A DNA stretch of 64,000 nucleotides from contig NZ_BAEI01000088.1 in the NCBI RefSeq assembly GCF_000241325.1, forward strand, positions 59,331-123,330, given 5' to 3'. Both the position numbers and the translations under genes were made by a program. Source of the stretch: Gordonia polyisoprenivorans NBRC 16320 = JCM 10675 (GTDB lineage Bacteria > Actinomycetota > Actinomycetes > Mycobacteriales > Mycobacteriaceae). This document shows, one piece after another, positions 25,442 to 34,483 of this stretch (positions are counted from its first letter, which is position 1; each line of letters begins with the position of its first letter). The notes under the pieces are model-generated. The model searched no databases. It saw only the letters and a list, made by a program, of their open reading frames with translations, and was not told the origin of the DNA.

Positions 25442-26773
25442 TCACTTGGCCGCCGATCCGCGCCAGGCATTGAGTCGGATGGTCGCCGTGGCCTCGTGGG
25501 CGGCCATCCCCTCGTAGTGCGCGATCGTCTCCACAGCACCTGCAGCGGACGGGGTCGCCTCCCGGGAAACACGTTGATAAGTAAGCGGTTTCAGGTATCG
25601 CGACACCGACAGTCCTGCGCTGTGACGGGCTCCGCCCGCGGTCGGCAGCACGTGGTTGGTGCCGGCCATGCCTTTGTCGGAGTAGGCAACCGTGCTCCAC
25701 GGGCCGAGGAAGATCGACCCGTAATTGCGTAGATTGTCGTGGTAGTAGTCGTCGTCTGCGGTCTGGATCTCGAGGTGTTCGGGGGCAAGATCGTCCATCA
25801 GCGCAATCGCGGTCTCCCGGTCCTGCGCCCAGGTGACCGATCCGTGATCGCGCCAGGCGGGTCCGGCGATCTCGGCTGTCTTGAGTTCGGCGAGCTGCGC
25901 CTGCACCTGCGCGATCACCTCGTGGGCGAGTTCTTCGGAGGTGGTGACCAGGGCCGCAGGCGATTCCGTGCCGTGCTCGGCCTGCCCGAGCAGGTCTGCG
26001 GCCACCGTCGCCGCGTCTGCGGTCTCGTCGGCGATCACCGCCACCTCCGACGGACCGGCCAGTAGATCGATCGCGACCGTGCCGAACAACTGTCGCTTTG
26101 CCTCGGCGACATAGGCATTGCCCGCACCGACGATCATGTCGACGGGATGATCACCGAGGAGACCGAACGCCATGGCCGCGAGGGCTTGCACGCCGCCGAG
26201 AACGAAGACCTGATCGGCACCGGACAGATACGCCGAGTACAGCACGGCCGGATCGGCGGTGCCGTCACGACGTGGTGGGGTGCAGGCCACGACGGTCGGC
26301 ACGTCTGCGACCTTGGCCACCCCGACGGTCATGAAGGCGCCGGCCAGCAACGGGAATCGGCCCGCCGGAACGTAGGCGCCGACCCGGGAGATCGGTACGT
26401 ATCGCTGCCCGGTGACGAGCCCCTCCGCCAACTGGATCTCGAAATCGACCAGATGCGACCGGCTTTCGCGAGCAAAGGCCTTGGTGCGTTCCGAGCCCAG
26501 CTCGAGCGCGGTACGCAATTCCGTCGGTAGGCTCTCGCCGGCCGCGGCGAGGTCGGCGGCGGACACGAGAAAGTCGGGTGCGTCGTAACCGTCGAGGTCT
26601 GCCGCGTATCGGCGGACCGCGTCGATTCCTCCCTTCTCGATGCTGGACAGCATCGTCGAGACGGTCTCGATGACCTTCGGGTCACGCTGTGCGGCAGGAC
26701 GATCCAGCTCAGGTTGCTTGATGAACCGGAACCGGCCGTCGAGTTCGGCGAGGCGGGCCGGAGTGAACTTCAT
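25442..26773 (-). CDS. Histidinol-dehydrogenase-family dehydrogenase (paralogue 1)
   Basis: A 443-residue HisD-fold enzyme; the family oxidises a primary alcohol to a carboxylate with two NAD. Conserved sites: the Zn ligands Gln and His in QAEHG, the catalytic Glu-His in LAPEHLEIQ, Asp and His in YSDKGMAGTNHVLPT, and a late His in YEGMAAHEATA. PAGRFPL and AGAGNAYVAEAKRQLFG are typical. There is no his operon nearby and a second, different HisD homologue lies at 33.2 kb, so a catabolic role on a sugar-, polyol- or sulfopropanediol-like alcohol is more likely than histidine synthesis. It follows the ABC importer genes by 48 bp with a GAAGGAAC ribosome site. Confidence 0.85.
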   Translation of the reverse strand: MKFTPARLAELDGRFRFIKQPELDRPAAQRDPKVIETVSTMLSSIEKGGIDAVRRYAADLDGYDAPDFLVSAADLAAAGESLPTELRTALELGSERTKAFARESRSHLVDFEIQLAEGLVTGQRYVPISRVGAYVPAGRFPLLAGAFMTVGVAKVADVPTVVACTPPRRDGTADPAVLYSAYLSGADQVFVLGGVQALAAMAFGLLGDHPVDMIVGAGNAYVAEAKRQLFGTVAIDLLAGPSEVAVIADETADAATVAADLLGQAEHGTESPAALVTTSEELAHEVIAQVQAQLAELKTAEIAGPAWRDHGSVTWAQDRETAIALMDDLAPEHLEIQTADDDYYHDNLRNYGSIFLGPWSTVAYSDKGMAGTNHVLPTAGGARHSAGLSVSRYLKPLTYQRVSREATPSAAGAVETIAHYEGMAAHEATATIRLNAWRGSAAK

Positions 26774-26821
26774 GAGGTGTGTTCCTTCGTTGGTGGTCGG
26801 GTCGGGAGCGCCGATCGGCGA

Positions 26822-27823
26822 TCAGCAGTGGGTTTTGTACAAATGGGAGGCGACGGCCGGCGTGGTGAGGTTGTCCGGCGTGGCGACGGCGAACGTCGGT
26901 CGCTGGTCACGCGGGACCGGCCGCCCTTCGATCGCGGCCACAGCCGAATCGATGCCGAGACGTCCGGCCGATATCGGGTCCTGCAGGATGGTGGCCTCGA
27001 TCTGACCGGCTTTCAGGGCGTCGATGATGGGATCGGAGACGTCGAATCCGACGAGCTTGACCTTGTTCGTCTTGCCGACCTCTCGGAGCCCTGTGATGGC
27101 ACCGGCGGTGTTGTTGGTCGATTGTGCATAGATGCCTGCGAGATTCGGATTCGAGCTGGCGAGGGTCGCTGCGATCTGCGCAGCATTCGCCTGTGAGTTC
27201 TCGCTGTACTGGACTCCGATGAAGTGAATTCCCGGATATTTGGCGATCGCATCGACGAATCCCTGACGTCGCGCCTCCGCCACCACCGAGCCCGACGCAC
27301 TGTCGATGTCGACGACGTCGCCCTTACCGCCGATCAGCTGTGCCATCTTCTCGCCGGCCATCTGCCCGCCCTTGTAGTTGTCGGACTCGATGTTGGTCAG
27401 TGCGATCGACTTGTCGGTGAGGTCTCCGTCGATGGTGATGACCTTGATGCCGTCGCGTTTGGCCTGGAGCAGAGGAGCGATCATGGCCTTCGGACTCGTG
27501 ACCGCGATCATGATGGCCGCGGGTTTGCTCGCGGAGACCGCTTCCACGATCTGGGTTTGCAGAGGTACCGAGAATTCTGCTGCCCCTTGGGTCGCGTAGT
27601 CGATCCCGACCTGCTGTGCACGCTGGGCGGCTCCGCAGGACACGCTGGTGTAGAACGGGTTGCCGGTCAGGCCGGGGATGTAGACCACACGTTTGCCTGC
27701 GGGCTGACCGGTGGGTGTTGCCGAGGACTGACCCCCGCAGGCGGCGAGCAGAGCGGTGAGCGCGCCGGCCAGGATCATCGCAGCGGCGACCTGCGTGCGC
27801 CGCCTGGCTGTCTGCCGAGTCAT
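26822..27823 (-). CDS. Sugar ABC transporter substrate-binding lipoprotein (CUT2/RbsB-like)
   Basis: A 333-residue protein with a signal peptide ending in the lipobox LLAAC, so anchored on the outside of the membrane. The mature part is a periplasmic-binding-protein type 1 fold: VVYIPGLTGNPFYTSVSCGA, AIMIAVTSPKAMIAPLLQAKRDG, VITIDGDL, NLAGIYAQSTNNTAGAI and VKLVGFDVSDPIIDALKAGQ. These are marks of the ribose/xylose/autoinducer-2 binding family. The start is ATG 27823, 10 bp after the permease stop; a longer upstream frame overlaps the permease and is rejected. The ligand is unknown. Confidence 0.88.
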   Translation of the reverse strand: MTRQTARRRTQVAAAMILAGALTALLAACGGQSSATPTGQPAGKRVVYIPGLTGNPFYTSVSCGAAQRAQQVGIDYATQGAAEFSVPLQTQIVEAVSASKPAAIMIAVTSPKAMIAPLLQAKRDGIKVITIDGDLTDKSIALTNIESDNYKGGQMAGEKMAQLIGGKGDVVDIDSASGSVVAEARRQGFVDAIAKYPGIHFIGVQYSENSQANAAQIAATLASSNPNLAGIYAQSTNNTAGAITGLREVGKTNKVKLVGFDVSDPIIDALKAGQIEATILQDPISAGRLGIDSAVAAIEGRPVPRDQRPTFAVATPDNLTTPAVASHLYKTHC

Positions 27824-27833
27824 GCCGATCGCC

Positions 27834-28919
27834 CTACCCGCGCTCACGGCTGCGCCGCTTGAGCTGGTCGATGTATACCGCGACGATGAGGATGAATCCG
27901 ATCGCGACCTGTTGCCAGAACGGCTGGACGTTGATGATCGTGAAACCGTTGATGAGCATCGTCGAGATGAAGATGCCGATGACTGCGCCGCCGACCGTTC
28001 CGATACCGCCGAAGAGACTGATACCGCCGAGGACGACACCGGTGATGACCGCCAGGAAGTCGGTGGTGTGGCCGGACAGGGTGGTGGTGTCGAACCGAAT
28101 CAGCGACAGCATCCCGGCGAGACCGGCGAGCAACCCGCTCAGCGCATAGAGCTTGATCAGGTGCCGATCGACGTGGATACCGGCGCGGCGAGCAGCCTCC
28201 TCATTGGAACCGACAACGTAGGTGTGCCGCCCGAAACGGGTGAAGGCGAGAACCGCAGCGCCGAGGACGACGACGATGACCGCAACCCAGATCAGGGGAC
28301 TCAGACCGAGCACTCGACTGGTGGTCAGCGAGATCATCGAGGTCGGAAGATCACTGATGTCGTTGCCGTCGACGAGGAGATTGGCCAACCCCAGGACGGC
28401 CCCGAGGGTGCCCAGCGTGGTGATCAGTGCGGGCACACGGAGTTTGGTGATACACAACCCGTTGAAGATTCCCCAACCGATTCCGCACGCCAGGGCGACC
28501 ACGGTTCCCACGACCACCGTGAAGGCGTTGTCGGTGCCCATCGCCGTCATGACCTTGGCCGCGGCGACGTTGGCGAAGACCAACACCGACCCGATGGACA
28601 GGTCGATACCGCCGGCAACCATGACGAAGGTGACGCCGACCGCGAGGACGAGCAGCGTCGAGCCATCGGTGAGGATGTTGCGCACGTTGATGAACGTCGG
28701 GAAGGCATCGGGCGCGAGGAGGCTGAAGGCGATGAACAGCAGTACCATCACGCCAAACATGTACGCGGGCGTCGAGGTCTTCAGTTTCCGGAGAATCCGT
28801 TGTGCGCGAAGGCCGTTCGTCCCGTTGAGCTCCGGGATGTCGGTGGTGACCACGGCCTCACCCACTCCGGCGGGAGTGGTGGCCTTCGACGTGGCGGGTG
28901 CAGTGTTCTGGGTGCTCAT
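27834..28919 (-). CDS. Sugar ABC transporter permease (CUT2/RbsC-like)
   Basis: A 361-residue integral membrane protein with eight or more hydrophobic segments and the RbsC-type hallmarks TLGTLGAVLGLANLLVDGN, VVVLGAAVLAFTRFGRHTYV, VGSNEEAARRAGIHVDR and VITGVVLGGISLFGGIGTVGG. One protein presumably dimerises to form the pore. Start ATG 28919 overlaps the stop of the ATPase gene as TGATG. Confidence 0.88.
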   Translation of the reverse strand: MSTQNTAPATSKATTPAGVGEAVVTTDIPELNGTNGLRAQRILRKLKTSTPAYMFGVMVLLFIAFSLLAPDAFPTFINVRNILTDGSTLLVLAVGVTFVMVAGGIDLSIGSVLVFANVAAAKVMTAMGTDNAFTVVVGTVVALACGIGWGIFNGLCITKLRVPALITTLGTLGAVLGLANLLVDGNDISDLPTSMISLTTSRVLGLSPLIWVAVIVVVLGAAVLAFTRFGRHTYVVGSNEEAARRAGIHVDRHLIKLYALSGLLAGLAGMLSLIRFDTTTLSGHTTDFLAVITGVVLGGISLFGGIGTVGGAVIGIFISTMLINGFTIINVQPFWQQVAIGFILIVAVYIDQLKRRSRERG

Positions 28920-29728
28920 CACGCAACTCCGTCCAGTGCGCCGGTCATGGCCCCCACGAGATCATCGACGTTGCACTCGTTCGCGGTGAGGTCGGCGACC
29001 CGCCGCCCCAGCCGGAGAACCTGTACGCGGTCGGCGACCTCGAGGACTTCGGGCATGTTGTGACTGATGAACACCACCGCGATCCCGGTGTCGGCGACCC
29101 GTCGGATCAGTTGCAAGACTTTCCGGGTCTGCACAACGCCCAGTGCTGCCGTGGGTTCGTCCATGAAGACCAAGTGCCGCGCCCACATTGCCGACCGGCA
29201 GATTGCGACCGATTGACGCTGCCCACCCGACAGTGCGGCGATCGGTGCGTCGAGGTCTTTGAGTTCGGTTCCGAGAGAACGGAATGCATCCCTGGCACGC
29301 GTTCGCATCGTGGCCTTGTCGAGGACACCGAGCCGACCGAGCACACCGGGCTTGAGGAGTTCCCGTCCGATGAAGGCGTTGTCCGCGGCACTGAGTTCAG
29401 GAGCCAGGGCAAGGTCCTGATAAACCGTCTCGATCCCGAGTTCCCGTGCGTGCAAAGGGGAGTCGATGGTGGTCGGCCTACCGTTGAGCAACAATTCGCC
29501 ACTGTCGGGTGCAACGACCCCCGACAGAGTCTTGACCAGAGTGCTCTTACCGGCGCCGTTGTCGCCGATCAGCGCGGTGACCTCACCGGGATAGACCGTG
29601 AAGTCAACGCCACGAAGAACCTCGACATGGCCGTAGCTCTTGCAGAGGGCCTTGGCCTCGAGTAGCGGGGTTCTCGTGATCGGACTCGGGGAGGGTGGGG
29701 GTGTGGCGGGTGGCGGTGTGGAGATCAT
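28919..29728 (-). CDS. Sugar ABC transporter ATP-binding protein (single domain)
   Basis: A 269-residue ABC ATPase: Walker A GDNGAGKST, Q-loop ETVYQDLALAP, signature LSGGQRQ, Walker B VFMDEPTAALG and the switch His in VFISHN. RbsA-type proteins usually carry two ABC domains (about 500 residues); this has one, as in the FrcA-type importers, so it should act as a homodimer. The first 20 residues are Pro/Ser/Thr-rich. The start is ATG 29728, with AAAGGTGAG before it. First gene of the minus-strand operon of the LacI regulon; the ATACGTAT operator lies about 135 bp upstream. Confidence 0.88.
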   Translation of the reverse strand: MISTPPPATPPPSPSPITRTPLLEAKALCKSYGHVEVLRGVDFTVYPGEVTALIGDNGAGKSTLVKTLSGVVAPDSGELLLNGRPTTIDSPLHARELGIETVYQDLALAPELSAADNAFIGRELLKPGVLGRLGVLDKATMRTRARDAFRSLGTELKDLDAPIAALSGGQRQSVAICRSAMWARHLVFMDEPTAALGVVQTRKVLQLIRRVADTGIAVVFISHNMPEVLEVADRVQVLRLGRRVADLTANECNVDDLVGAMTGALDGVA

Positions 29729-29860
29729 GGACTCACCTTTCGAAGTGTGCCGCGCCTCGTGAGGCGGCGGCCGACGTCCGGATGACTGTGGGCGAACCGG
29801 CGGGCACCGCGGTGGACACAGTGCGGACGGCCGGTGTGACGGGCGTCTCAACGAGGGAGT

Positions 29861-29876
29861 GTATACGTATGAATCG
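29861..29876. promoter_or_regulatory. Putative LacI-family operator before the ABC importer operon
   Basis: GTATACGTATGAATCG contains the perfect palindrome ATACGTAT (29863-29870). Nearly the same sequence, GCATACGTATAAATCA, occurs before the oppositely directed cupin operon. A shared palindrome before both arms and beside a LacI gene is strong indirect evidence of a common operator. Confidence 0.6.
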
Positions 29877-29980
29877 AACGCACGCAAGGGCTGATCACGA
29901 ATTCCCCGAACATCAAAGCAATGGCGATCTACCTGTACTTCTCAACGAAAGAGGCTTGCCTTCACAGGCGGTGCGCCAGG

Positions 29981-29994
29981 CACATACGCATGTG
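29981..29994. promoter_or_regulatory. Palindrome just downstream of the LacI gene, operator-like
   Basis: CACAT-ACGC-ATGTG is a perfect 5-bp inverted repeat with a related CATACGCATG core, 14 bp from the LacI stop codon and inside the 279-bp region leading to the importer operon. It could be an auxiliary operator for looping, or a weak terminator of the LacI gene. Confidence 0.35.
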
Positions 29995-30007
29995 TCAGAT
30001 TGCCTTC

Positions 30008-31015
30008 TCAGCGCTGCGTAGCAGGCCCGGTGGTCCGACGCGCGACGAGAGTTGGCACCGACACAATCCGTCGCGGCGGACCGGCTTGTCCGTCGGCGGT
30101 GAGCCGATCGACGAGCAATCGAGCGGCCGAGGCCGCCATCTCGGCCAGATCATGACCGATTGTCGTGAGTTCGAAGACCTCCCACGAGGCCATCGGGATG
30201 TCGTCGAAGCCGATCACGCTGATCTCGCCCGGCACGTCGACCCCCGCCGCGATCGCGGCGTTGAGAGCGCCGATGGCGACCACATCATTGCCGCAGAAGA
30301 CCGCTGTGGGCCGCGATTCCATCGACAGCAGACGCAGCATCTCCCGATGGCCGGTGTCGAAATCGAAGGGTCCGTGACTACTGAGTCCGGCGGGAATCCC
30401 GATGCCTGCATCGGCAAGCGCAAGCCGAAATCCCTGCTCGCGATCGCGACCGGTACTCGTGTCCTCCGGCCCGAAGATCCCCGCGATACGACGATGTCCG
30501 AGCGTGACGAGATGCTCCGCGGCAGACCTGCCACCTGCGGCATTGTCGACGACCGCAGCATCACCGAGACCCGTTCCCGACTCGCGGTTCAAACACACGA
30601 ACGGCACCCCCCGTCGGGCCAACTCGGCCGGTAGTGGTGATCCGATCGTCGTCGTCAGCAACACGACCCCATCGACCGACCCATCCACCAGGTGCTCGAC
30701 CGCCGACAAGCTGTCGGACCGCTCGGTGAATGCCATGACGCGATAACCGAGTGCGCCGAGTTCGTCGTGAAGAGGTCCGATGAGCTGCGGATAAAACGGG
30801 TTGGTCAGATCCGTGACGACGATGCCGATCCGTCGCGTGGTCCGCGTGACCAAACTCCGACCCGCTTCACTGGGTACATATCCCAGGGCCGCGACCGCCT
30901 CGGCCACCCGCTTCTTGGTCGCCTCGGCCACTCGCGGGTCACCGCGCAGGGCACGTGACACCGTCGGCTGGGACACGCCGGCGAGCCTCGCCACGTCGCG
31001 ACTCGTGATGGCCAT
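30008..31015 (-). CDS. LacI family transcriptional repressor
   Basis: A 335-residue regulator: N-terminal LacI helix-turn-helix (SRDVARLAGVSQPTVSRALRG), hinge helix region YVPSEAGRSLV, then a sugar-binding domain with IGIVVTDLTNPFYPQLIGPL, GHRRIAGIFGPED and VIGFDDIPMASWEVFELTTI. It lies between the ABC-importer operon (same strand, downstream) and the divergent cupin-HisD-aldolase operon, and matching operators lie before both, so it probably represses the entire regulon until the imported compound or a metabolite binds. Confidence 0.9.
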   Translation of the reverse strand: MAITSRDVARLAGVSQPTVSRALRGDPRVAEATKKRVAEAVAALGYVPSEAGRSLVTRTTRRIGIVVTDLTNPFYPQLIGPLHDELGALGYRVMAFTERSDSLSAVEHLVDGSVDGVVLLTTTIGSPLPAELARRGVPFVCLNRESGTGLGDAAVVDNAAGGRSAAEHLVTLGHRRIAGIFGPEDTSTGRDREQGFRLALADAGIGIPAGLSSHGPFDFDTGHREMLRLLSMESRPTAVFCGNDVVAIGALNAAIAAGVDVPGEISVIGFDDIPMASWEVFELTTIGHDLAEMAASAARLLVDRLTADGQAGPPRRIVSVPTLVARRTTGPATQR

Positions 31016-31329
31016 GACACTCCTCGAAACAATCTCTGTCGTCGGTGCACGCGAATGAATTGCTTATGCGGTGCAAGCCTACCCACACCTTCGGCGACAA
31101 CAGGCCTACGACCCGTCCCTTCTCCGACCGAAGCCAAAACTCGTGCACATCAGTTTCTTTGGGCCGCCCCCGCACCGATTCCGGGCTTGGGGGTTGACGC
31201 AGGCACCATCTCAGCGCAACAATGCATACGTATAAATCATCGCTTGCCGAGTAATCTCACCCCCGGCTCGACAAGACGCCTCCGTCCACCTCCGGGCACA
31301 ACCGATCACGATCGAATGGGAGCCACACC
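31016..31329. promoter_or_regulatory. Divergent promoter region with LacI operator (31224-31239)
   Basis: This 314-bp region between the LacI gene and the cupin operon holds no credible gene. It contains GCATACGTATAAATCA at 31224-31239, with the palindrome ATACGTAT at 31226-31233, about 97 bp before the cupin ATG and matching the motif before the importer operon. A GGGAG ribosome site lies just before 31330. Promoter hexamers could not be assigned with confidence. Confidence 0.55.
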
Positions 31330-32463
31330 ATGTCCACCGAACTCGTCGTCAGTGACGAGGAGCTGCGTCGGCGCACGATCCTGCGCACCGATTTCGTCTC
31401 CTGCAACCAGGCATTCATCGACTGCCGCACTCCCGGCTCCGACCAGAAGCGCAACTACTCGATGATCGGGCGCGGCGTGAGCCAGAATGCCGGCCAGGTG
31501 GTGAATCTGACCGAGCCGCACGGATTCCAGATCGGCGCGGCCGCCATGCCCCGGGGGGTTACCAACAATCTGCACCTGCACTTCACCGCCGAGGTCTTCC
31601 TGTGCTTCCGGGGGGAGTACCTCCTGAGATGGGGCGCTGATGGCTCGGAGGGCGAGCTCGTCCTCCGCGAAGGTCAGATCGCGTCGATTCCCACGTGGAT
31701 CTTCCGGGGTTTCACCAACATCGGCCCCGACGACGGCATTCTGTTCACCGTCCTCGGCATGGACCGCACCGGTGGGATCATCTGGGGCCCCTCGGTTCTC
31801 GAGGAGGCCAAGGGCCATGGCCTGTATCTCACCGCGGACGGCCGCCTCGTCGACACCGTCGCAGGCGATCCGCTCCCCGACGACAGTGAACTCGTCACCC
31901 CGCTGACCCCGCACCAGATCGATTCCCTGCCAAAGTATTCGGTGGATCAGATGGCCGCTCGGATCGCCACGCCCGAAAACATCACCTGGTCGAACCGGGC
32001 ATTCCTGGACTCGGCTCTGCCGGGTGGCAGCGCCGAACTGGGATCGGTGATCGGATTCGGCATGACCGAGGACCGCAATCAGCTTCCGCGAATAGTCCAT
32101 CCTCACGGTCATTCGGTTTCATGGCTCAGAGCTGTTCGCGGGCAGGGCATCTCGATGCATCGGCACTCGCAGAGCACGGTCCTGATGGTGTACAGCGGCG
32201 AATGGGAGGTCACCGTCAATCGCGGACCGGACACCCGATCGGTTCGTCTCGCCGAGTGGGACATGCTCTCGGTGCCGCCCAATGCGTTTCGGGAGATCCG
32301 CAGCGTCGGTGCGGACACCGGCATGTTGCTGATGGTGACCAGCGGCGACGGCCGCGTCCGCATCGAGTGGGACGACGAGGTCGTCAAGGCCGCCGGGGAC
32401 GCGGGACTGGCCATCGATCCCAATGGGTATGTGGCTCCGGCAGATCTGGTGCCCTCCCCATGA
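31330..32463 (+). CDS. Double-cupin protein (bicupin)
   Basis: A 377-residue protein with two cupin domains. The first has HLHFTAEVFLCFRGEYLLRW (His-x-His and Glu metal ligands at about 83-88); the second has GISMHRHSQSTVLMVYSGEW and PPNAFREIRS. Bicupins include dioxygenases, isomerases and sugar-acid converting enzymes, and metal binding is likely; the reaction is not inferable. First gene of a five-gene plus-strand operon in which every junction is a stop/start overlap. Confidence 0.75.
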   Translation: MSTELVVSDEELRRRTILRTDFVSCNQAFIDCRTPGSDQKRNYSMIGRGVSQNAGQVVNLTEPHGFQIGAAAMPRGVTNNLHLHFTAEVFLCFRGEYLLRWGADGSEGELVLREGQIASIPTWIFRGFTNIGPDDGILFTVLGMDRTGGIIWGPSVLEEAKGHGLYLTADGRLVDTVAGDPLPDDSELVTPLTPHQIDSLPKYSVDQMAARIATPENITWSNRAFLDSALPGGSAELGSVIGFGMTEDRNQLPRIVHPHGHSVSWLRAVRGQGISMHRHSQSTVLMVYSGEWEVTVNRGPDTRSVRLAEWDMLSVPPNAFREIRSVGADTGMLLMVTSGDGRVRIEWDDEVVKAAGDAGLAIDPNGYVAPADLVPSP

Positions 32464-33164
32464 CCGGTCCCCCCGTCATCCTCATCCCCGGCATGCTGTG
32501 CGACGAAGAGACGTGGATCGACATCGCCCCGGCCCTCGGAGCGCACTCCCTCCCACCACTGACCCGCCCAACGATCGCCGGCATGGCAGACGAGGTTCTC
32601 GACACCGCACCGAATACCTTCGTCCTCGCTGGGCTGAGCCTCGGTGCGATCGTCGGATTCGAGATACTCCGGCGAGCCCCACACCGAGTCATCGGATTCT
32701 GCGCCATCTCCACCAACGCCTCCGCACCGACACCCCACCAACTGTCCGCGTGGCGCTCGCACGCCGCTCGCACCGTCGCAGGTGATTTCGAGACAATCGT
32801 GCGCGAGGACATCGCGCCCACCATGTTCGCCGACGCCCGTCCGAGCCGTGCACAGGTCGAGCGGTTCGTCGAGATGGCACGTCGGGTCGGACCGACAACG
32901 TTCCGCGCGCAACTGGCCGCCCAGTCGACTCGATCCGACGCACTCGCACATCTGACGAGGGTGCACCGTCCCACCCTGGTGATCTCTGCCTCCCACGACG
33001 TGCTCTGCCCTCCGCGGTATCACCAGCGGATCGCCGATGCCATCCCCGGCGCCCGGCTGGCGTCCGTCGATGCCGGACATCTGTGCACCTGGGACCGCCC
33101 CGACCGACTGGCACAACTCATCCGCAGTCACCTCACCGATTCCCCAGAACTACAGGAGATCTGA
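32460..33164 (+). CDS. Alpha/beta hydrolase
   Basis: A 234-residue alpha/beta-hydrolase: oxyanion region LIPGMLCDEETW, nucleophile elbow AGLSLGAIVG, a candidate acid Asp in SASHDVLCPPRYHQ and a final His in DAGHLCTW. It could open a lactone or cleave an ester in the pathway (inference). ATG overlaps the cupin stop (ATGA), and its own stop overlaps the next start (TGATG). Confidence 0.85.
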   Translation: MTGPPVILIPGMLCDEETWIDIAPALGAHSLPPLTRPTIAGMADEVLDTAPNTFVLAGLSLGAIVGFEILRRAPHRVIGFCAISTNASAPTPHQLSAWRSHAARTVAGDFETIVREDIAPTMFADARPSRAQVERFVEMARRVGPTTFRAQLAAQSTRSDALAHLTRVHRPTLVISASHDVLCPPRYHQRIADAIPGARLASVDAGHLCTWDRPDRLAQLIRSHLTDSPELQEI

Positions 33165-34483
33165 TGCCTACCATAGTGAAATCCCCGACAGCCCAGCCCA
33201 ACCCGCGAGCGGACCGCACCGAGGTGAGCAGCCGCGTCACCGCGATCCTCGACGACATCCGTGATCGCGGCGACGCCGCCGTTCGTGAATGGTCGGCAAC
33301 CTTCGATCACTGGACCCCGGAGAACTTTCTGCTCTCGCCCGCCGACATCGACCGCATCGTCGCCACGGTGCCCGATCAGGTGATCGAGGACATCCGTTTC
33401 GTGCAGTCGCAGGTCCGCGGCTTTGCCCAGCGGCAGCTCGAGTCGATGTCCGAGTTCGAGATGGAGACACTGCCGGGAGTGTTTCTCGGGCAACGACATA
33501 TCCCCATCGGCCGCGTCGGCGCCTACGTTCCCGGCGGTCGGTACCCGCTTACTGCGTCGGCGCACATGACCATCGTCACCGCCAAGGTCGCCGGGGTGCC
33601 CAGCGTCGCCGCATGCACCCCTCCGATCCGTGGTGAGATCCCAGCCGCGACCGTAGCAGCGATGCACCTCGCGGGCGCGGACGAGATCTACCTTCTCGGT
33701 GGAGTTCAGGCGGTCGGGGCCCTGGCCGCCGGAACCGAGACGATCGAGCGGGTCGATCTGATCGCCGGACCGGGCAATGCCTATGTGGCCGAGGCAAAGC
33801 GCCAGCTGTTCGGCGAGATCGGCATCGACCTGTTCGCCGGTCCCACCGAGATCCTCGTCATCGCCGACGAGACCGCCGACCCCTTTGTCGTGGCGGTCGA
33901 TCTGCTGTCGCAGGCCGAGCACGGGCCGGATTCGCCCGCGGTACTCGTCACCACGTCGGCAGACCTCGGTGCCCGGGTCGTCGACCACATCGACAAGCTA
34001 TTGGTCGACATGCCCACCAAGGACTTCGCCGAGCCCGCCTGGCGCAACCACGGCGAGGTCATCATCGTCGACGATCTCGCGGAGGCGTACACCGTTGCCG
34101 ACGCCCGCGCGAGCGAGCACGTCGAAGTACTCACCGCCGAACCGCGCGAGGCCCTGACAACCATGCGCAACTACGGCGGGTTGTTCCTCGGCGAGGGGAC
34201 GTGTGTCTCTTACGGCGACAAAGTCATCGGCACGAATCACGTACTGCCCACGCGCGGTGCTGCCCGCTACACCGGCGGCCTGTGGGTGGGTAAGTACCTC
34301 AAGACCGTCACGTACTCAGAGGTGCGCAACACCGACTCGAGTGCGCACCTCGGTGAGGTCTGCGGGCGCGCGGCGCGCGTCGAGCTGTTCGAGGGCCATG
34401 CTCGTTCGGGCGACGTCCGCGCCGCCAAGTACACCGGCGTGGAACTGCCCTGGTCGAACGCCCTGAGCGCGGCGACCCGATGA
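33164..34483 (+). CDS. Histidinol-dehydrogenase-family dehydrogenase (paralogue 2)
   Basis: A 439-residue HisD-fold protein with intact catalytic sites: QAEHG (Zn ligands), SEHVEVL (Glu-His pair), YGDKVIGTNHVLPT (Asp/His) and a late His in LFEGHARSGDVR. It is clearly distinct from the copy at 25.4 kb: it lacks the basic N-terminal lead and differs in the substrate loop. Two HisD-like enzymes in one regulon imply two alcohol-to-acid oxidations or two stereoisomers. It is coupled to the hydrolase and SDR genes by overlapping codons. Confidence 0.87.
   Translation: MPTIVKSPTAQPNPRADRTEVSSRVTAILDDIRDRGDAAVREWSATFDHWTPENFLLSPADIDRIVATVPDQVIEDIRFVQSQVRGFAQRQLESMSEFEMETLPGVFLGQRHIPIGRVGAYVPGGRYPLTASAHMTIVTAKVAGVPSVAACTPPIRGEIPAATVAAMHLAGADEIYLLGGVQAVGALAAGTETIERVDLIAGPGNAYVAEAKRQLFGEIGIDLFAGPTEILVIADETADPFVVAVDLLSQAEHGPDSPAVLVTTSADLGARVVDHIDKLLVDMPTKDFAEPAWRNHGEVIIVDDLAEAYTVADARASEHVEVLTAEPREALTTMRNYGGLFLGEGTCVSYGDKVIGTNHVLPTRGAARYTGGLWVGKYLKTVTYSEVRNTDSSAHLGEVCGRAARVELFEGHARSGDVRAAKYTGVELPWSNALSAATR

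Noticed and set aside
25442..34483. The HisD homologues as histidine biosynthesis genes
   Set aside because: No other his gene nearby, two diverged copies, and both sit in a LacI-controlled transport and catabolic setting.
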